Shown piece after piece: positions 46,478 through 58,548 of a stretch of DNA of 64,000 bases. The stretch comes from Sclerotiophoma versabilis (taxonomy: Eukaryota > Ascomycota > Dothideomycetes > Pleosporales > Didymellaceae). A model generated the notes under the pieces. That model saw only the letters and a list, made by a program, of their open reading frames with translations, was not told where the DNA came from and did not search any database. A program made the translations under genes and the position numbers. Numbering within the stretch: the stretch's first letter is position 1; each line of letters begins with the position of its first letter. The DNA is taken from NCBI GenBank assembly GCA_012274445.1, contig JAAROD010000095.1:1426001-1490000 (forward strand), written 5' to 3'.

Positions 46478-47253
46478 GTTTGCGCCGGGCGCTCGGGAAG
46501 CAAACTAGTCAAACATACAATCTCCCTAATGTCGCCTCTGGCGCAATTCCTGTCGAATTGTGGGGGGCGAAAGTCCAGAGTCGACGCAGGACAAGGCTTT
46601 TCCGCAATGCAGCTTGCTGCCTGTTTTACCGGGCGCAGGACTCGCTGGAAAAGTAAAAGGGCGCAGAGTTTGCCGTGGTGACGTCGACAGATGGCGAACG
46701 AATACTAGGTAGGCAAAGAAGTTGTCGTGGGTGGGGAAGGTGATGCACAGGATCGGTGCGGAACAGAGGCGTGATTGGGAAAGCGCAGCCAGAGCTCACG
46801 GTGCAGGCGTGAGTGTGTCTGAGCTGGCGCAGAGTCTGTGGAGGATGACTAATACCAAAGACGGTGAGGTTGGGCCTCTTCGTGTGTTGTGTGGGGTCGT
46901 GGTGTTGTCACTCTCGTTGTCGATAGCGGAAGCTCAGTATGATGCACGCGCCGGGACCGACGCTCGGACGCTTAAGTAAGAAACGGCCATCACGACCAGC
47001 ACGCGTTCACCAAATCTTCACCAGCACCACGAAAATGCCAATCTGGAAACTTTGATGTATCTGTGACGTCATAGTCGGCCTATCTCAGCACCAGGCACAT
47101 TTCTTCCTTTGGATCAAGTTTGTCTCCTTGTGCTGGGGGCCAATAACAAATGTACGCTACAAGCTACCGAGATGAGACTTCATGGAAAAGCTTGGCAGGC
47201 GTGCTGCTGCCTGCGACCGAAAGACGCGCCTTGGACTGCTGGTAAGCCATGCA
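46478..47253. other. Intergenic, no gene recognised
   Basis: Promoter side of the HECT ligase gene and 3' side of the GCN5L1-like gene. Nothing recognised. Confidence 0.5.
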
Positions 47254-47637
47254 CTATGCGGTACCATCTCGCTGCTCCCCTCCCCTCTGCCCACCACCCA
47301 CTCTCTCCTCATCCGCTAGCCTAACAGTCTCCTCCAACACCAACAAATCCCTTTCCAGCATCTCCGCCCAATTCTGCACATCACCAATCTCATTCAACTT
47401 CTTCGTGCTCGTATCGCCAAGCTTATGCCATTTGTCGCTCTCCTTCCTCAACGCTACAGTCTGCTTTGCAAGCTCTTTTTCCTGCTTGGCAATGGCGGCT
47501 GAGTTGGCGTGCAGGTCTGCGGTCCGTGTGCGCAGGTCGGCATCGATTGACGTGCCGATTGAAGAGAGGGATGCGAGAACTGCTGCCCGAGCTTCGCGCT
47601 GCTGCTGGGCTGTTGTTGAGGGGGTTGGTGAGGACAT
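47254..47637 (-). CDS. GCN5-like 1 / BLOC1S1 family protein
   Basis: Small protein of 127 residues, intronless, starting at the ATG that gives MSSPTPST. It is mostly one long helix with heptad character (residues 15-110). The stretch NSAAIAKQEKELAKQTVALRKESDKW followed by LNEIGDVQNWAEMLERDL aligns in pattern with the GCN5L1/BLOC-1 subunit 1 family, whose signature is FAKQT...LKEIGDVENWA. In animals it is a subunit of BLOC-1/BORC on endosomes and lysosomes; in fungi the related BLOC-1 complex acts at endosomes. The C-terminus is Gly/Arg/Glu-rich and variable. Family assignment rests on the EIGDVxNWA motif. Confidence 0.75.
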   Translation of the reverse strand: MSSPTPSTTAQQQREARAAVLASLSSIGTSIDADLRTRTADLHANSAAIAKQEKELAKQTVALRKESDKWHKLGDTSTKKLNEIGDVQNWAEMLERDLLVLEETVRLADEERVGGGQRGGEQRDGTA

Positions 47638-50002
47638 GGCGACTTGCAATGGTGCAGGCAGTTCGTTGTAGGTTGAGAGTCAGTACTGATAACGCTAGGG
47701 TAGGTAGGTACTTGAAATGGATGCTGTGTGCTGCAGCGCCGTTCTCTGTGCATTTACACAAGCTTCTCATGTGCTGCCTCAGAACCAAATCGAGGTGCAT
47801 ACAGAAGGGTGTGACGAGAGCTTGTGTGACTGGCTGGAAGCAGCACGTACTGCATATCTGCCGATCCTCCCTTCAACGCTTTGTCATGCACAGAAGTTAT
47901 GGTTAGGTATCAAACCGTAGCCAGTGTTTCTTTTTGTGCACGCGACTGACCTAACGGAGATATTTCATGGCATAACAGAAAACCGCTTTCTTGCACGCCT
48001 TGACGCAACGACGAGTTGGTCCTGTGGAAGTAATGAAGCATCATTGATTTCATATTGAGAGGTGACATTGTATTTCCAATTGTTATCCCAGACCACTGCA
48101 GAGGCCCCAGGCCAGGTGGGGTAGAATCTTGACAGAATATGGCAGGTTTACCCGACCCTCTCCGGCTAGTGAGCATTCACTTCCTCTTTGAACCATCAAA
48201 AAGTCACGATTACGACACAACCTCAGAAATTTGCTGTTACACGCTCGTCTATGTTATCTACAACAACGGTGCTCTTAATGTCATCGCGGCTTGTATTGTC
48301 ATTCGGAAGGACTATAAGGATGCAGCACCCGCCTTGACAGCTTACTCATAGGTGTCGACATTTCATTTGCCCTTGTGCTTGACGGTTCGAAATCTTTACA
48401 GGAAAAGACTGACAAGAGCAGCGTGTTGATTTCGAGTTTAATATATGACTGAAGCCACTTTTACAAGATGTAATCATAGCCGGAGTTTTCTCGAACATGC
48501 TCATCAGGATTGCTGACAAGAGCGCCTGACAACGCGAGGCTGTTCTACCAGGTGCTCAATCAGCGAACACGACCTTTCACAATTTCAGCAACACACACCG
48601 AACCGCCCAGCCTGAAGTGTCACCAAGACCCACACTACTCACCGGAAGTAAGTGTTAACCTGAAAGTTCCCAGCAGCGCATAAGAGGTTTATGAACATGT
48701 CTACCCTGCCCAACTCCCAAATTTTGATGCTTCAGAAAGAGGTTACAATCGACGGAGCATCCAAACTGGATGAAACGCGAATTTTGAGGCCTCCGTGGTT
48801 GATGGCGTACGTGAGAATGGGCTTATCGCCCTGGAAGCTGAATTATCATAACAAACAAGCAATGTTGTGACCGAACGGAGAAAGGCTGTGGAGGACACAA
48901 AGTAAGACGTCCCTTTTTCTTTTTCTTTCTTTCCTTTCGGTGACGAAGTCCCTAGCAAGTGATCGACATGTTGCCAATGCCCCACCAAGAGACCTACCAA
49001 GGCTGGTCTTAGTTCATATACTGTACACTCGCGACGCTACCGCGTCTCTACCGTACCGAGCAACTGTTAGAGCAACAATTACTCCAATAGACCCTAGAAA
49101 CAGCACCGAGATCGCCACCCTCATCAATCATCCTGACACGCTAAACACACTGAGAGCATCAAACACATCAACGTAGCCTCAACAAAACGAGACCCGACAT
49201 GAGGGGTCACCACTATGACGGGCTAAATATCGTGTTTGGCCTTGATACGATCGCAGCTGCACCCTTTTACCGTCAACTCCCAGGTCTCTGGTTGTAATCA
49301 TATCGAAGGCATCGAGAAGCAGTTCATATTTTGGCATAGAGGTGGCATCGGCTGGTGAAGACGGTGAAGCCATTCCCGCCAAATGGTAACGAGCTGAAAG
49401 CTTCAGCAGCAACTTGATGCTGCGGTCGCCTCAAAAGAACCACACATCTTGAAGAGTCCAGATCTCTGTCTGACTTCGGACTGACTTACAAGGCATGTTT
49501 TGCGAACTGAACGTACTAAGTGTCACCCACGCTCAACAATCCTACAACCCCACAGCCACTGCAATAGCGACACACGAGTCGGAGATAACAGGCTGTTGAG
49601 ATTGCTACAGGAAATTGGGTGGTTGCCGAATGATCGCTGGGTTGACATTCTTCAAGGTTTTGATGTCGCCAGCTCGCCTAGGATTGCGCCATCTCACCAC
49701 CGCGTGGGAACACCACGTTCAAGTCCAGCGAACCACACCATGATGCACTGTTTAAGCGTGCTGTTCTCCGGTTTTCCGTCTGGCTGTATGCATGGTTTTG
49801 CAGTACATGTGGGATTTGCAATGCGGCCTAGAAAGTCGTCATCAAGCCTCGTCTACTGCCTCACTAAGAACGATCTTGGCTGGACGCTATTGGATGAAGT
49901 CGTCCGGAATTAATGTGTTGCGATACAAAAGTCCATAAGTTGCATCTCTGCACCTTTGTTCGACATCTGAAATCTGTGGTTCTTCGCATCCAGCCCGAGA
50001 AA
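47638..50002. other. 2.4-kb gene-free region
   Basis: Short frames (for example 48940-49176 and 49500-49913 on plus) lack any recognisable feature. A T/C-rich tract is present near 48910-48945. Nothing else is seen; it includes the promoter of the following permease. Confidence 0.5.
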
Positions 50003-51748
50003 ATGTCGGACTCTAAGATCCCAGAAGTGTCGACCGCAGCCCCAGAGGTAACCATTAACCGCGACGTTGTTGCCCAAGCTCGCCAAAAATCCAGTGGAAT
50101 CGTCTCTCGAGGCAACGTTGTACATCTTCGGGATGATCCAGAAGCCAAAGCTGCATTTCTCTCCACCTTCACGGCGGAAGACGAGAAACGAATCATGCAC
50201 AAAGTTGACATGCGTTTCGTCTTGCTTGCTGGAGTCATGTATTTGATCAAACAAGTAAGAACGCTGGGTACCAGGATACAGGACTTTTCGTGCTGATGTG
50301 TGGATAGATCGACCAGAACAATGCAACAAATGTGAAAGTCCTGCACGTCGGCCAACCCTCCAACATTATGGTGGAGCTAGGTATGACATCAAATCAGTAC
50401 AACTGGGTCGGTTCAATCTATGGAATTGCATACATTATCTTCGAAGCGCCTTCTAACCTCCTGCTTAAGAAGCTGGCCCCGCATAACTGGCAAGCCCGTA
50501 TCTTCTTGACATGGGGAATCATCACCACATGCCACGCCGCGGCTCGGAACAGACACGATATGTACGCTATGAGATTTTTGCTGGGTATGTTTGAAGCTGG
50601 TATGTTTCCTGGTTTACTCGCGCAATTCCAAGCCTGGTACCGTCCTGATGAGATGGGACGCGTGATAGCGTATTTCTTCTGTTGGAGCGCAGTGTCTGGT
50701 ATGTGTTCCGCACTACTTGCATATGGTATCTCATATTTGGACGGAGTGAGGGGTTTGAGTGCGTGGCGCTGGGTCTACATTCTCGAAGGGCTAGCGACGG
50801 TACTGTTCAGCGGTGTGGTGTGGGCGTACCTGCCTGACTTCCCAAAGAGCCAAAGAAGCATCAGGTGGTTTACGGAGAGAGAACAGGAGTTCATTGAGAC
50901 GAGGTTGCCGGAAAACGCGCCCATGACTAGTGATCCGAATTTCTCGGGAAAGGAAATCAAGGGTGTATTGAGCGAGTGGCTCATCTGGAGTTTCATGCTC
51001 AGTCAGACACTCATCAATCTTGGGTAAGTTTTTCTACTACCATGCCTATTCTGTAAGCCTCAAGTTCACATATTACAGTGGATACGCACTGACATGGTAC
51101 CTTCCCACCGTCATCACAAACCTGGGCTTCGTTGGTCTTCCCCGTAACCAACTCCTTCTGCTCCCGCCCTTTGCTGCAGCAGCATGCGGTCTCCTCTTCA
51201 GCGCATGGTTCATGGAACGCGCGTGGATCGTGCGCCCTGCGTATGTCATGTTCATCCTCTCCGGCATGGTCGTCTGCTTCGTTCTCTTTTTCACCATCTC
51301 GAACCGCACTGGTATATATGTCGCCTGTGTTCTGGGCAATCTATTCTACCAGTCTTACTTCTCCCCTTTCTGGGCCTGGCGCTCAGCCACACTCATTGGT
51401 TCCACTGGCACAGCGTTTACGCTGGGCTTGCAGAGCGGCATTGCGCAGTTGGGCGGTGTTGTAGGACCGCAGCTTTTTCAGAGCAAGTGGGCACATAACG
51501 GATACAAAACGAGTTTTGCGATTGCGGCGGCATTTACGATTGCCGGGTGGACGAGCAATCTGTGGACCTGGTGGCTTACTAGGAACACCGAGTATGATGT
51601 TATGCGTGTGAGGAGGCTAGCAAATCAGGCCAAGAAGGAGGGAAGGGTTAATGCGGAGGATATCATGATCTTTGAAGAGAGACAGTTTTACAAGAAGGGG
51701 TTAAGGAGGTCCAAGGGTGTCAGGAGTGATGGAGGGAGCAGTGTGTGA
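50003..51748 (+). CDS. Dal5-family MFS transporter (allantoate permease-like)
   Basis: Plasma-membrane permease of the anion:cation symporter family. Exons 50003-50254, 50308-51023 and 51079-51748 with introns of 53 and 55 bp give 545 residues. The N-terminal cytosolic segment (about 70 residues) ends in the charged EDEKRIMHKVDMRF that precedes helix 1. The first intron splits helix 1 at LIKQ/IDQNNATNVKV, where most relatives have DRSNIGNA, so this signature is divergent. RFLLGMFEAGMFPGLL is the family's helix-4 motif. Then come YRPDEMGRV, LEGLATVL, the cytosolic loop FTEREQEFIETRLPENAP and six further helices. Relatives carry allantoate, ureidosuccinate, nicotinate, pantothenate or sulfur compounds; the substrate here is not readable. 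No operon-like partner is adjacent. Confidence 0.88.
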
Positions 51749-52063
51749 TGACTTGTATAGGAGCAGCGCACTGAGATGACCAGGATGTAAGAATTAGAGT
51801 GCTGTGAAATGCGATCGAGGTTGAGGCCTACGATTAATATTTTTACAGACGCTACTTAGTTCAGAATTCGCCTTTTGACTTGGCACTTGTCGTCCAAGCA
51901 TACCCCATGGGTAATAGGTACAATTTACCGAATCTTCCTTCGGTGGATATTTCATTGGCATCTCTTGTTCTGCCTCATCTCTCTTCTCCGGTAGTGCCAG
52001 TTTGTCTACTCGGCAGTCCACACAAAGTCGTGCTTCAACGACTGTACTCTTCTTACTCGTGCG
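51749..52063. other. Short convergent intergenic region
   Basis: Separates the 3' ends of the permease (+) and the DUF2237-like gene (-). Nothing recognised. Confidence 0.5.
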
Positions 52064-52632
52064 CTAGATGTCCGAAGCCGCTGCGTACTTCTTCAGTACA
52101 TCAAGATCGACAGTCTTCAGCGCACTTTCATGCGTACACTCCAGCTTAACTGGCGGCACCTCCACTCCTGAATCCTTTTCGTGCTGTAGTGTTTCGTGCC
52201 ATCGTGTTGCCTCAACACACCATCTTTGACCTGGCCTTACACCCATTTGTTTAAGATTGATACCTCCACTTTTTGAAGCGAAATTGAGGAACGATTGTGT
52301 GAGCTCGGCGGCAATAGGGGTTTGCGAATCGCAGAAGCCTGGCTTGAAGACGGTAGGAGGTATAGATTTGCTAGCCATGGGGTACATGCCGCGTGACGAA
52401 TGCTGCAGGAGAGGTTGCTGAAGGACTGCCACAACACAGTTAGTGAGAGCTGATGTGGTTTGGTTGTTGAGCAGAGAAGATGCTCCATCGGAATTGAAAG
52501 CACACTGATGGAGCATTTTGTTAGAATCGAGATGAAGCGGCACTCACCATTGTTCTCGCTGTCGCTCACTCCACTATGAGTTCGAGGAACCTGTGTCGAG
52601 CCATTGATATCGTAACCTGTGAGTTTTCCCAT
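52064..52632 (-). CDS. DUF2237-like small protein
   Basis: Probable two-exon gene, 52632-52570 and 52504-52064, with a 65-bp intron (donor GTGAGC, branch TTCTAAC, acceptor CATCAG), giving 167 residues. A nearby donor at 52547 (GTGAGT) looks stronger but does not keep the frame with this acceptor, so the 5' end is uncertain. The C-terminal half reads LTQSFLNFASKSGGINL, then GVRPGQRWCVEATRWHET and VPPVKLECTHESALKTV, ending LDVLKKYAA. That order and the W-C-x-x-x-x-R-W and THE-AL elements match the DUF2237 family (function unknown, found in bacteria and fungi). The Cys-poor N-terminal part is more divergent than usual. Confidence 0.6.
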
Positions 52633-54165
52633 ATTGTTCTGTTGGACTTATTGTAAACGGTAATGTAAACACTGATATTGATTGTGAACGTATTGCGAAG
52701 AGTATCTGTATTCGAGACTCTACTCGTATTGACTTTGCACTATAGGTATGCTTTCACCCGGATTCGATTGAACCTAACCCTTTCCTGCAGTTGTAGTCAT
52801 CGAACCAACTATTCAAGTATCTGATTGTTCGCAGATGCTGAATGGCGCTCGTGTGCGCTTCTCGCGGAGCGCGCTCCGACAAACCACAATGCTGAGATGC
52901 ATTACGTCACCGCTGTGCTCTGCTCATCGCAGCGAGAGAAGGACCGTTTCTGACATTTGAAACGCACAAAGCGACTGCATGCTCATAGCGTAACTTGATT
53001 CGCATCTAATTCTGCTTCGAAGATGCTTCAATCCGGTTTTCATTGGACATTGGGAGAAAGGCACGTCATACCTACCAAGATAGGGACCACATCATGCACA
53101 GGTCCACGAAACTCAAGACTAGACTTCACAGACATGTGCTGGAGAATTGAGTGATACTGCACTGATCTGTGCGAACTGGACCCAAAAAATCGGCTGCTGG
53201 ATGTCGGACGGGCCCTGGTCTGAACGGTGGAGAAACTCATACTAGTCTGAGGTTTCCTCTTCTCATTTCCATCACTGTTACCTGGCAACGCTGACTGCTG
53301 TTGCCAGTATATAGATGCCTACAACACGTTGTCATGTGTGATAAAGTTTCATCTCAAAATATAATAAGGCGCGCAAATGCTGCTCAAACATGAGGAATTT
53401 ACGGCCGCCCTGGCTCCTATCGCTCGGGTTCATACAAAAATGACTATCTAACACGAACAAAACCTCAGTACCGAAACCACTCGCCTTGTCTCTACCAAGC
53501 CGAGCGCTGCACCACAGCTCGTCATCTTTGTCTGGCGAGGGGAGCACAGGAAAAGACTGCGGCCGTTTGATGGTATTGTGGGCGTATGACAAAAGCCTCC
53601 GTTCAGCCTTGCCATGCGCAGTTCCCACGGAACGTGGACATGCCTTACATGTGGCTTGAGCTTGCGTGGTGAGATATCATAGCTCACATGAGACGGTGAT
53701 AGACCATGAGCCTTCTCTTGACAAAATCGGGCATATCAGTGCCAGCGCCTGCGCTGCTACGTTTTGCTTTCGATTCTCCTGATTCACACGAACAAGAAAA
53801 TGTGTCGGGACACCAAGGTCAGACATACCTACCAACTTCTTGCAAACGATGGACCTGAAACCTGTTTCTTAAAGACCGAATAGAGCCAGCCTAAACATCA
53901 AGATCCAGCAATTGAATTGCATTCAACAGCATCTGAAAACAGGAACACAATCAGCGTCACCGTCGGATTTTTAAGCTTTGCCAGAATCCACGCAGCAAGG
54001 CTTTCAAAGGCCTCCAGGAAGCAAATCCAAACAACAAAGCCGCTACTGTTTGACGGTCGTTGGCAGAAGACGATGGTGCATGGTCTAGTGCAGCGGCAAG
54101 GAGACACGTGTAGCGTGATAAATGAACATTAGAATGGTACTTCATTCTCAAGAGACGATAGCATC
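52633..54165. other. 1.5-kb intergenic region
   Basis: Promoter side of the DUF2237-like gene and 3' side of ureG. Small minus-strand frames at 53040-53688 have no recognisable similarity. No gene called. Confidence 0.5.
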
Positions 54166-55090
54166 TCACGACATGCTGTAACTCCTCTCCTTACCTTCCT
54201 CGTTTTCGTCCATCAATGTTGGCTCGAACTTGCTCTTCCGCGCCTGTGTAGCTCCTGAGGCCTTCCAGGCGGACAGGATCAAATCGACGATAGCATCGAC
54301 ACCCTGGTCTTTCTTTACCACGGCAAAGATGGTCGGCCCGCCCTCGCGCATCCTCCTGCTGTCGCGCTCCATGACGTTCAGATCGGCGCCAACAGCCTCA
54401 GCAAGATCAATTTTGTTGACGACAAGTAGATCTGACTGTGTGATACCTGGTCCACCCTTGCGAGGAATCTTGTCGCCACCAGATACGTCGATAATGTAGA
54501 TGATGAAATCGGCAAGCTCACGGGAGTAGTTGGCTGCAAGGTTATCACCGCCAGATTCGATGAGGAGGAGATCGGTGTCGAACTTGTGGTGGAGGTTTGT
54601 AAGAGTCAGGAGGTTTACTGAGATATCTTCGCGGACGGCAGCATGGGGGCAACCTCCTGTCTCTACGGCGACGATGCGCTCACTACGACGATCAGCTTAG
54701 AGTCACTTCTTCGTCTACCGGGTGCACTTACGCCGGGAGAGCTTTGTGCTTGGTCAGAAACTCGCCATCTTCCCTTGTGAAGATATCGTTGGTCACTGCT
54801 GCGATACTGAAGCGTTGTCGAAGTGCTTTGCACAGAGCCAACATCAGAGCAGTCTTTCCAGAGCCTACAGGCCTAAGCAAGGTCAGTATACTTACCAACA
54901 ACACATGTATGCTGCAGTCTTACCCTCCAATGCCGACCGTGAAAGCTCGGTCTTCCCAATCTCGGCCTTCAATGATAGGCATCTCGCGCCCCACGAAGCT
55001 ACCAGGTCCATCTAGGATCTCGTGCGTGTGCCCGTGGTCTGCTGCAGCGTGCGAGTGCGAGGGACCATCGTGAGAGTGGCTGTGCGACAT
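54166..55090 (-). CDS. ureG: Urease accessory GTPase UreG
   Basis: SIMIBI-class GTPase that drives nickel insertion into urease together with UreD/UreF. Three exons (55090-54924, 54872-54732, 54682-54166) with introns of 51 and 49 bp give 274 residues. The N-terminus is His-rich (MSHSHSHDGPSHSHAAADHG, ten His in the first 25 residues), as in plant and fungal UreG, and could bind nickel. The P-loop GPVGSGKT is at residues 56-63, its first Gly codon being split by intron 1. VTNDIFTREDGEFL, the ETGGCPHAAVREDISVNL metal/nucleotide motif (Cys-Pro-His) and the NKIDLAE guanine motif follow. It implies that the organism uses urea through a nickel urease encoded elsewhere. Confidence 0.95.
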
Positions 55091-55933
55091 TGTGGATCTT
55101 GTACAACGAAGATAGCAGAAAGTTTGTTATAATCAGACCCTGATGTTTACGAAGAAACGAAGCTTGACAATGGCGGGGCAGGAACGATGGCGGGGTTCAC
55201 CCATGTCAGGGACAGTTGCGTCCGTCCATCAACTCCACCTCCACAATCACGACTCTATAACATGCGCATTGACAAAATTTCGTCAGCCGGACTTTCTCCA
55301 GAGCTTCAGACGATTGTCTGACGTTGCGAGCTCGGCGAAGGATGACATGATTGCACCAGGCTAGGCAGAATGGCAAGCGCTATGACCGCATCCTGGACAG
55401 CATCATGGCTGCACCGCGGTCTGTTAACTGCGCCTCATCCCCTGCATCTCATCACGGCACGCGATCCTTCTAACATGCGGCGCAATTACACCTCGCGTAC
55501 ATGCCAGCATCTTCCCAATCAAATCTTCTGACATTTCCACATTGGTGATCTTCCTGGCCGCTTTCGGAAGGATCATCAGGGCTCCTGCGCAACGTCTTCG
55601 CTGCTTCGCTCGCCAATATTAGCAACGCGCGCCACGAATAACGAATACGATGACATCCTCACTCATTTCCGCTGACAGCTGTCAATTCTTCCGCAGTTCA
55701 TGCGTTATATGATGCGTCGCGAAAAAAGGTAATAGCCTTAAGCACCTCCGCGCCTGGATATGAGAAGAACGAGGTTTTCTGCTTTCATCCAAATTCCGAC
55801 CCGCATGCGGTGAGATCGTCTCTCCACACATGTCTTTTTGAAGCTTGCTTCGCCCACGCTCATTTTATATATTTTCTCTCTCTTCTATTCTCTCTTTGCC
55901 CCTCTATACGAACTAATTGTGTAATCTTGAAAG
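55091..55933. other. Divergent intergenic region with TATA-like and pyrimidine tract
   Basis: Lies between ureG (-) and the Cys-rich orphan (+). A TATATATTTT at about 55866-55875 and a long CT-rich tract (55876-55908) lie 30-70 bp before the ATG at 55934, a common fungal core-promoter arrangement. Confidence 0.4.
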
Positions 55934-56976
55934 ATGACTGCCATGTGGAACAAATCGCAGCACACCTCCTTTCTGCTGTGGGACATCGATCGCGAGTTTC
56001 AAAACGCATACGAACTTTATGAACAGCTGCAGGCGAAACCCGGCCACAAACGCTCGGTATGGGCCCGCCTTGCTGTCAAAAGCCAGGATGACATACTTGC
56101 GAAGGCCTTGAACCTCGGACGTGAAGTCAGAAACTTCATGGAAACTGGGAAGAAGCGATTTGGAGCAAGATTCGAGCAAGGCGACTGTACGTCAAATCGA
56201 TTTGGAACCAATGAACTAGACTGACCTTGCCAGCGACATGCCATATAGCACTTGAAGCACAACTCATCCGCATACAGTACGAGGTCCGCGAACTGCTCTG
56301 CGATAGCGCTGTGTCCGAAGTCGTCTCCATACCATACGATGACATAATTACGACAGCGAAGAGTATTCGTCGCATATGCCTCGAGGCCTTGCACGCCCAG
56401 TTCGACCGTTTCTCAACACCAACATCGATGCTATATCTAGCACCCCCACGCTTCAAGGTCCAGTATTGCACTTTCGCCGAACAGCTTCGCAAGGATCTCG
56501 AATCATCAGAGGGAAGCAATCTGCAAACGAAGAAGTTACGGCCGCGCGATCGCCACGACGACCGAGAAATTTGCCCTGACTGCGATACATGCATCTCTGT
56601 TGCAACACACTCTGGACTTCCTGATGCGCGATGCATTCTGTTTACCTCGCACATCAAGCCAGAGCTAGGAAGCAGAGCTGAGAACGCGAGCTACGCATGC
56701 TCAAGCTGCTACAAAACCTTCGACGACTCATACGCCTTTTTGGACCACATCTTCCAGAAGCAGATCGGCAGCGATCGAAGCTGTTTGCGACTCTCAAGCA
56801 CAAGTCTGGATATCCATGAGTTCGATCCATCGCTTATTGAGCAGTGCTTCAAGAACTGTCTCATCCGAGAGCTGTCGCGGACTGCTACCGAGAAGACGAG
56901 CAAAGACCAGATCACGATGCAAGAGAAGGAGATCGAAGTGAGGCTGAACAGCTTGAGGAGTGCTATATCCTGGTAA
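55934..56976 (+). CDS. Hypothetical protein with C-terminal Cys-rich (zinc-binding-like) region
   Basis: Two exons, 55934-56186 and 56234-56976, joined across a 47-bp intron, give 331 residues. The first 230 residues are helix-rich with no recognised domain; no signal peptide. From about residue 200 there is a cysteine-containing segment: CPDCDTC, then about 50 residues later CSSCYKTFDDSYAFLDHIF, which resembles half of a C2H2-like finger with the second ligand pair displaced. The end is charged and helical (KTSKDQITMQEKEIEVRL), compatible with a coiled coil. Similar helical N-terminal plus zinc-region proteins are widespread in ascomycetes as predicted transcription factors; here that is only an inference. 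Confidence 0.6.
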
Positions 56977-58548
56977 GGGAGCAGCATCGGTCTATGAGGA
57001 ATGGTCAGTCATGTCCTGTGCCTCTTAGCTTATGCAACATCCCTCTTCTCTATTATCGCCATATACCCACGCCACTTAAGACATAATGTTTCTATTAGAC
57101 AGCCATGAATATATGATGCCATACAACACCATACGTTATACTTTCTTGAGACTCACCTCAGCCAATGCGAGCCAGAAGATGATCATACTTCCTCCAGAGA
57201 ACGATGTCCCACTTGACCATTTACAGCCTCACCATCAGTGTCACAGCTACGAAGCCGTCTATCCGTCTTATCCCCGGTGCCGGACAAACTGTCAGAGTCG
57301 TCGTTGACAAGCCCCTTGGCTGTGGCTAGTGCTTCCGCTCAGCACGTCTGATCCTTCGCAGCCAAGATCAACAACACTCATCACATGTCCTCGGAAATTG
57401 CGCGGTCAGACCCTCGACCCTCTCTGTTTGAGATGAGCACAGGCGCCGAGAGAGCGGTACCTTTCTAGCGTACTGATCGGCCAGGATGTGCGCAGCCATG
57501 ACAACGCCGAGGGCGCGCCGAAGAACCTCACGACGGTATCACGACCACAAGAAGCATCACCGCCACCGAATCGAGAAAGTATCCAGCGACTAACTTTGCA
57601 GCACATAAACACTATACATGCATGCATCCATACATGCATCCATCGCTTCTGCCAACCAGCGACTCGCGGAGACCCGACACAGACACGTCCCGTCAGCGCA
57701 GGACTCGTAGTCCGCCAGCGGACCTTCCCGGGCGCGCTTCGCCTTCCATCTAGCAGTGCAACCGGGCCGAACGAGTCACCGCCCCCTCCTTTCCTTTACC
57801 TTTCGCTGTCGCGGGCGGAAACTCCATGGCTCTTGGCTTTGTCTGAGATCGGCCGAGCACCGCTCCTCCCAGCTACACTCGAGACACCGTTGAGCAGCGC
57901 GAGCCAATGGTGCTCTCTGAATGGCGGTGAGCGGAGCGAAGACAGTGCGTTGAAAGTCAATAGCGGGACCCGAAGGTTTGGGACTGTAAATGGTGTGTGT
58001 GTTCATTGCCAGTGTTGCTAATGGGCGCGTGGGCGGCTTGGAAGTTCCAAGGGCTTGGTGCGAGGGAGTTTTGACGCTTGGGAGCGCAAGGATGACTAAG
58101 GGATTGTCTGCATGGGAGCCGAGGGCTTTCAGCAATTCTTGTCTTTGTGATTCTGAGTGTTGCTTGGTCATGAATGTCATGAATTTTTTGAGTGTTGTTG
58201 TAAGACATAAAATTTAGTCATATTGGTATTGTTTGAATTGATGCAAAATGTAATGGGGTATAATCATACGGAGAGTAAAAATCTCGAATCCGTCCCTAAA
58301 AAGCCAGCCTAACAAAGATGGCCACCTAAAAACACCGTACTAACGCCGTGCTGTCATGCCAGAGCAGCCCTCATCCTGTGGAAACCCATTCCGTTGCGTT
58401 CCAATCCATGTACGCCATGCCATGCCGCTGAATGCTGCTCCTCCAACCGGAAGAGCGCGGAAAATGCTGGAAAGGTGTAGATCGCAATAGCGCGAATTGC
58501 ACTCGTCTCCCACAGGCCTCTTCCCCATTTTATTTTTTCGAGATCAGA
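56977..58548. other. 1.6-kb convergent intergenic region
   Basis: A 177-codon plus-strand frame (57488-58021) and overlapping minus frames have no family resemblance and no splice support. A short tandem repeat is at 57622-57645. No gene called. Confidence 0.45.
57622..57645. repeat. 12-bp tandem repeat
   Basis: ATGCATCCATAC is followed by ATGCATCCATCG (two mismatches at the end). Confidence 0.6.

Noticed and set aside
57488..58021. A 177-codon plus-strand frame
   Set aside because: Overlapped by similar minus-strand frames, low-complexity Pro/Ser/Arg, contains a simple repeat, and resembles no family.
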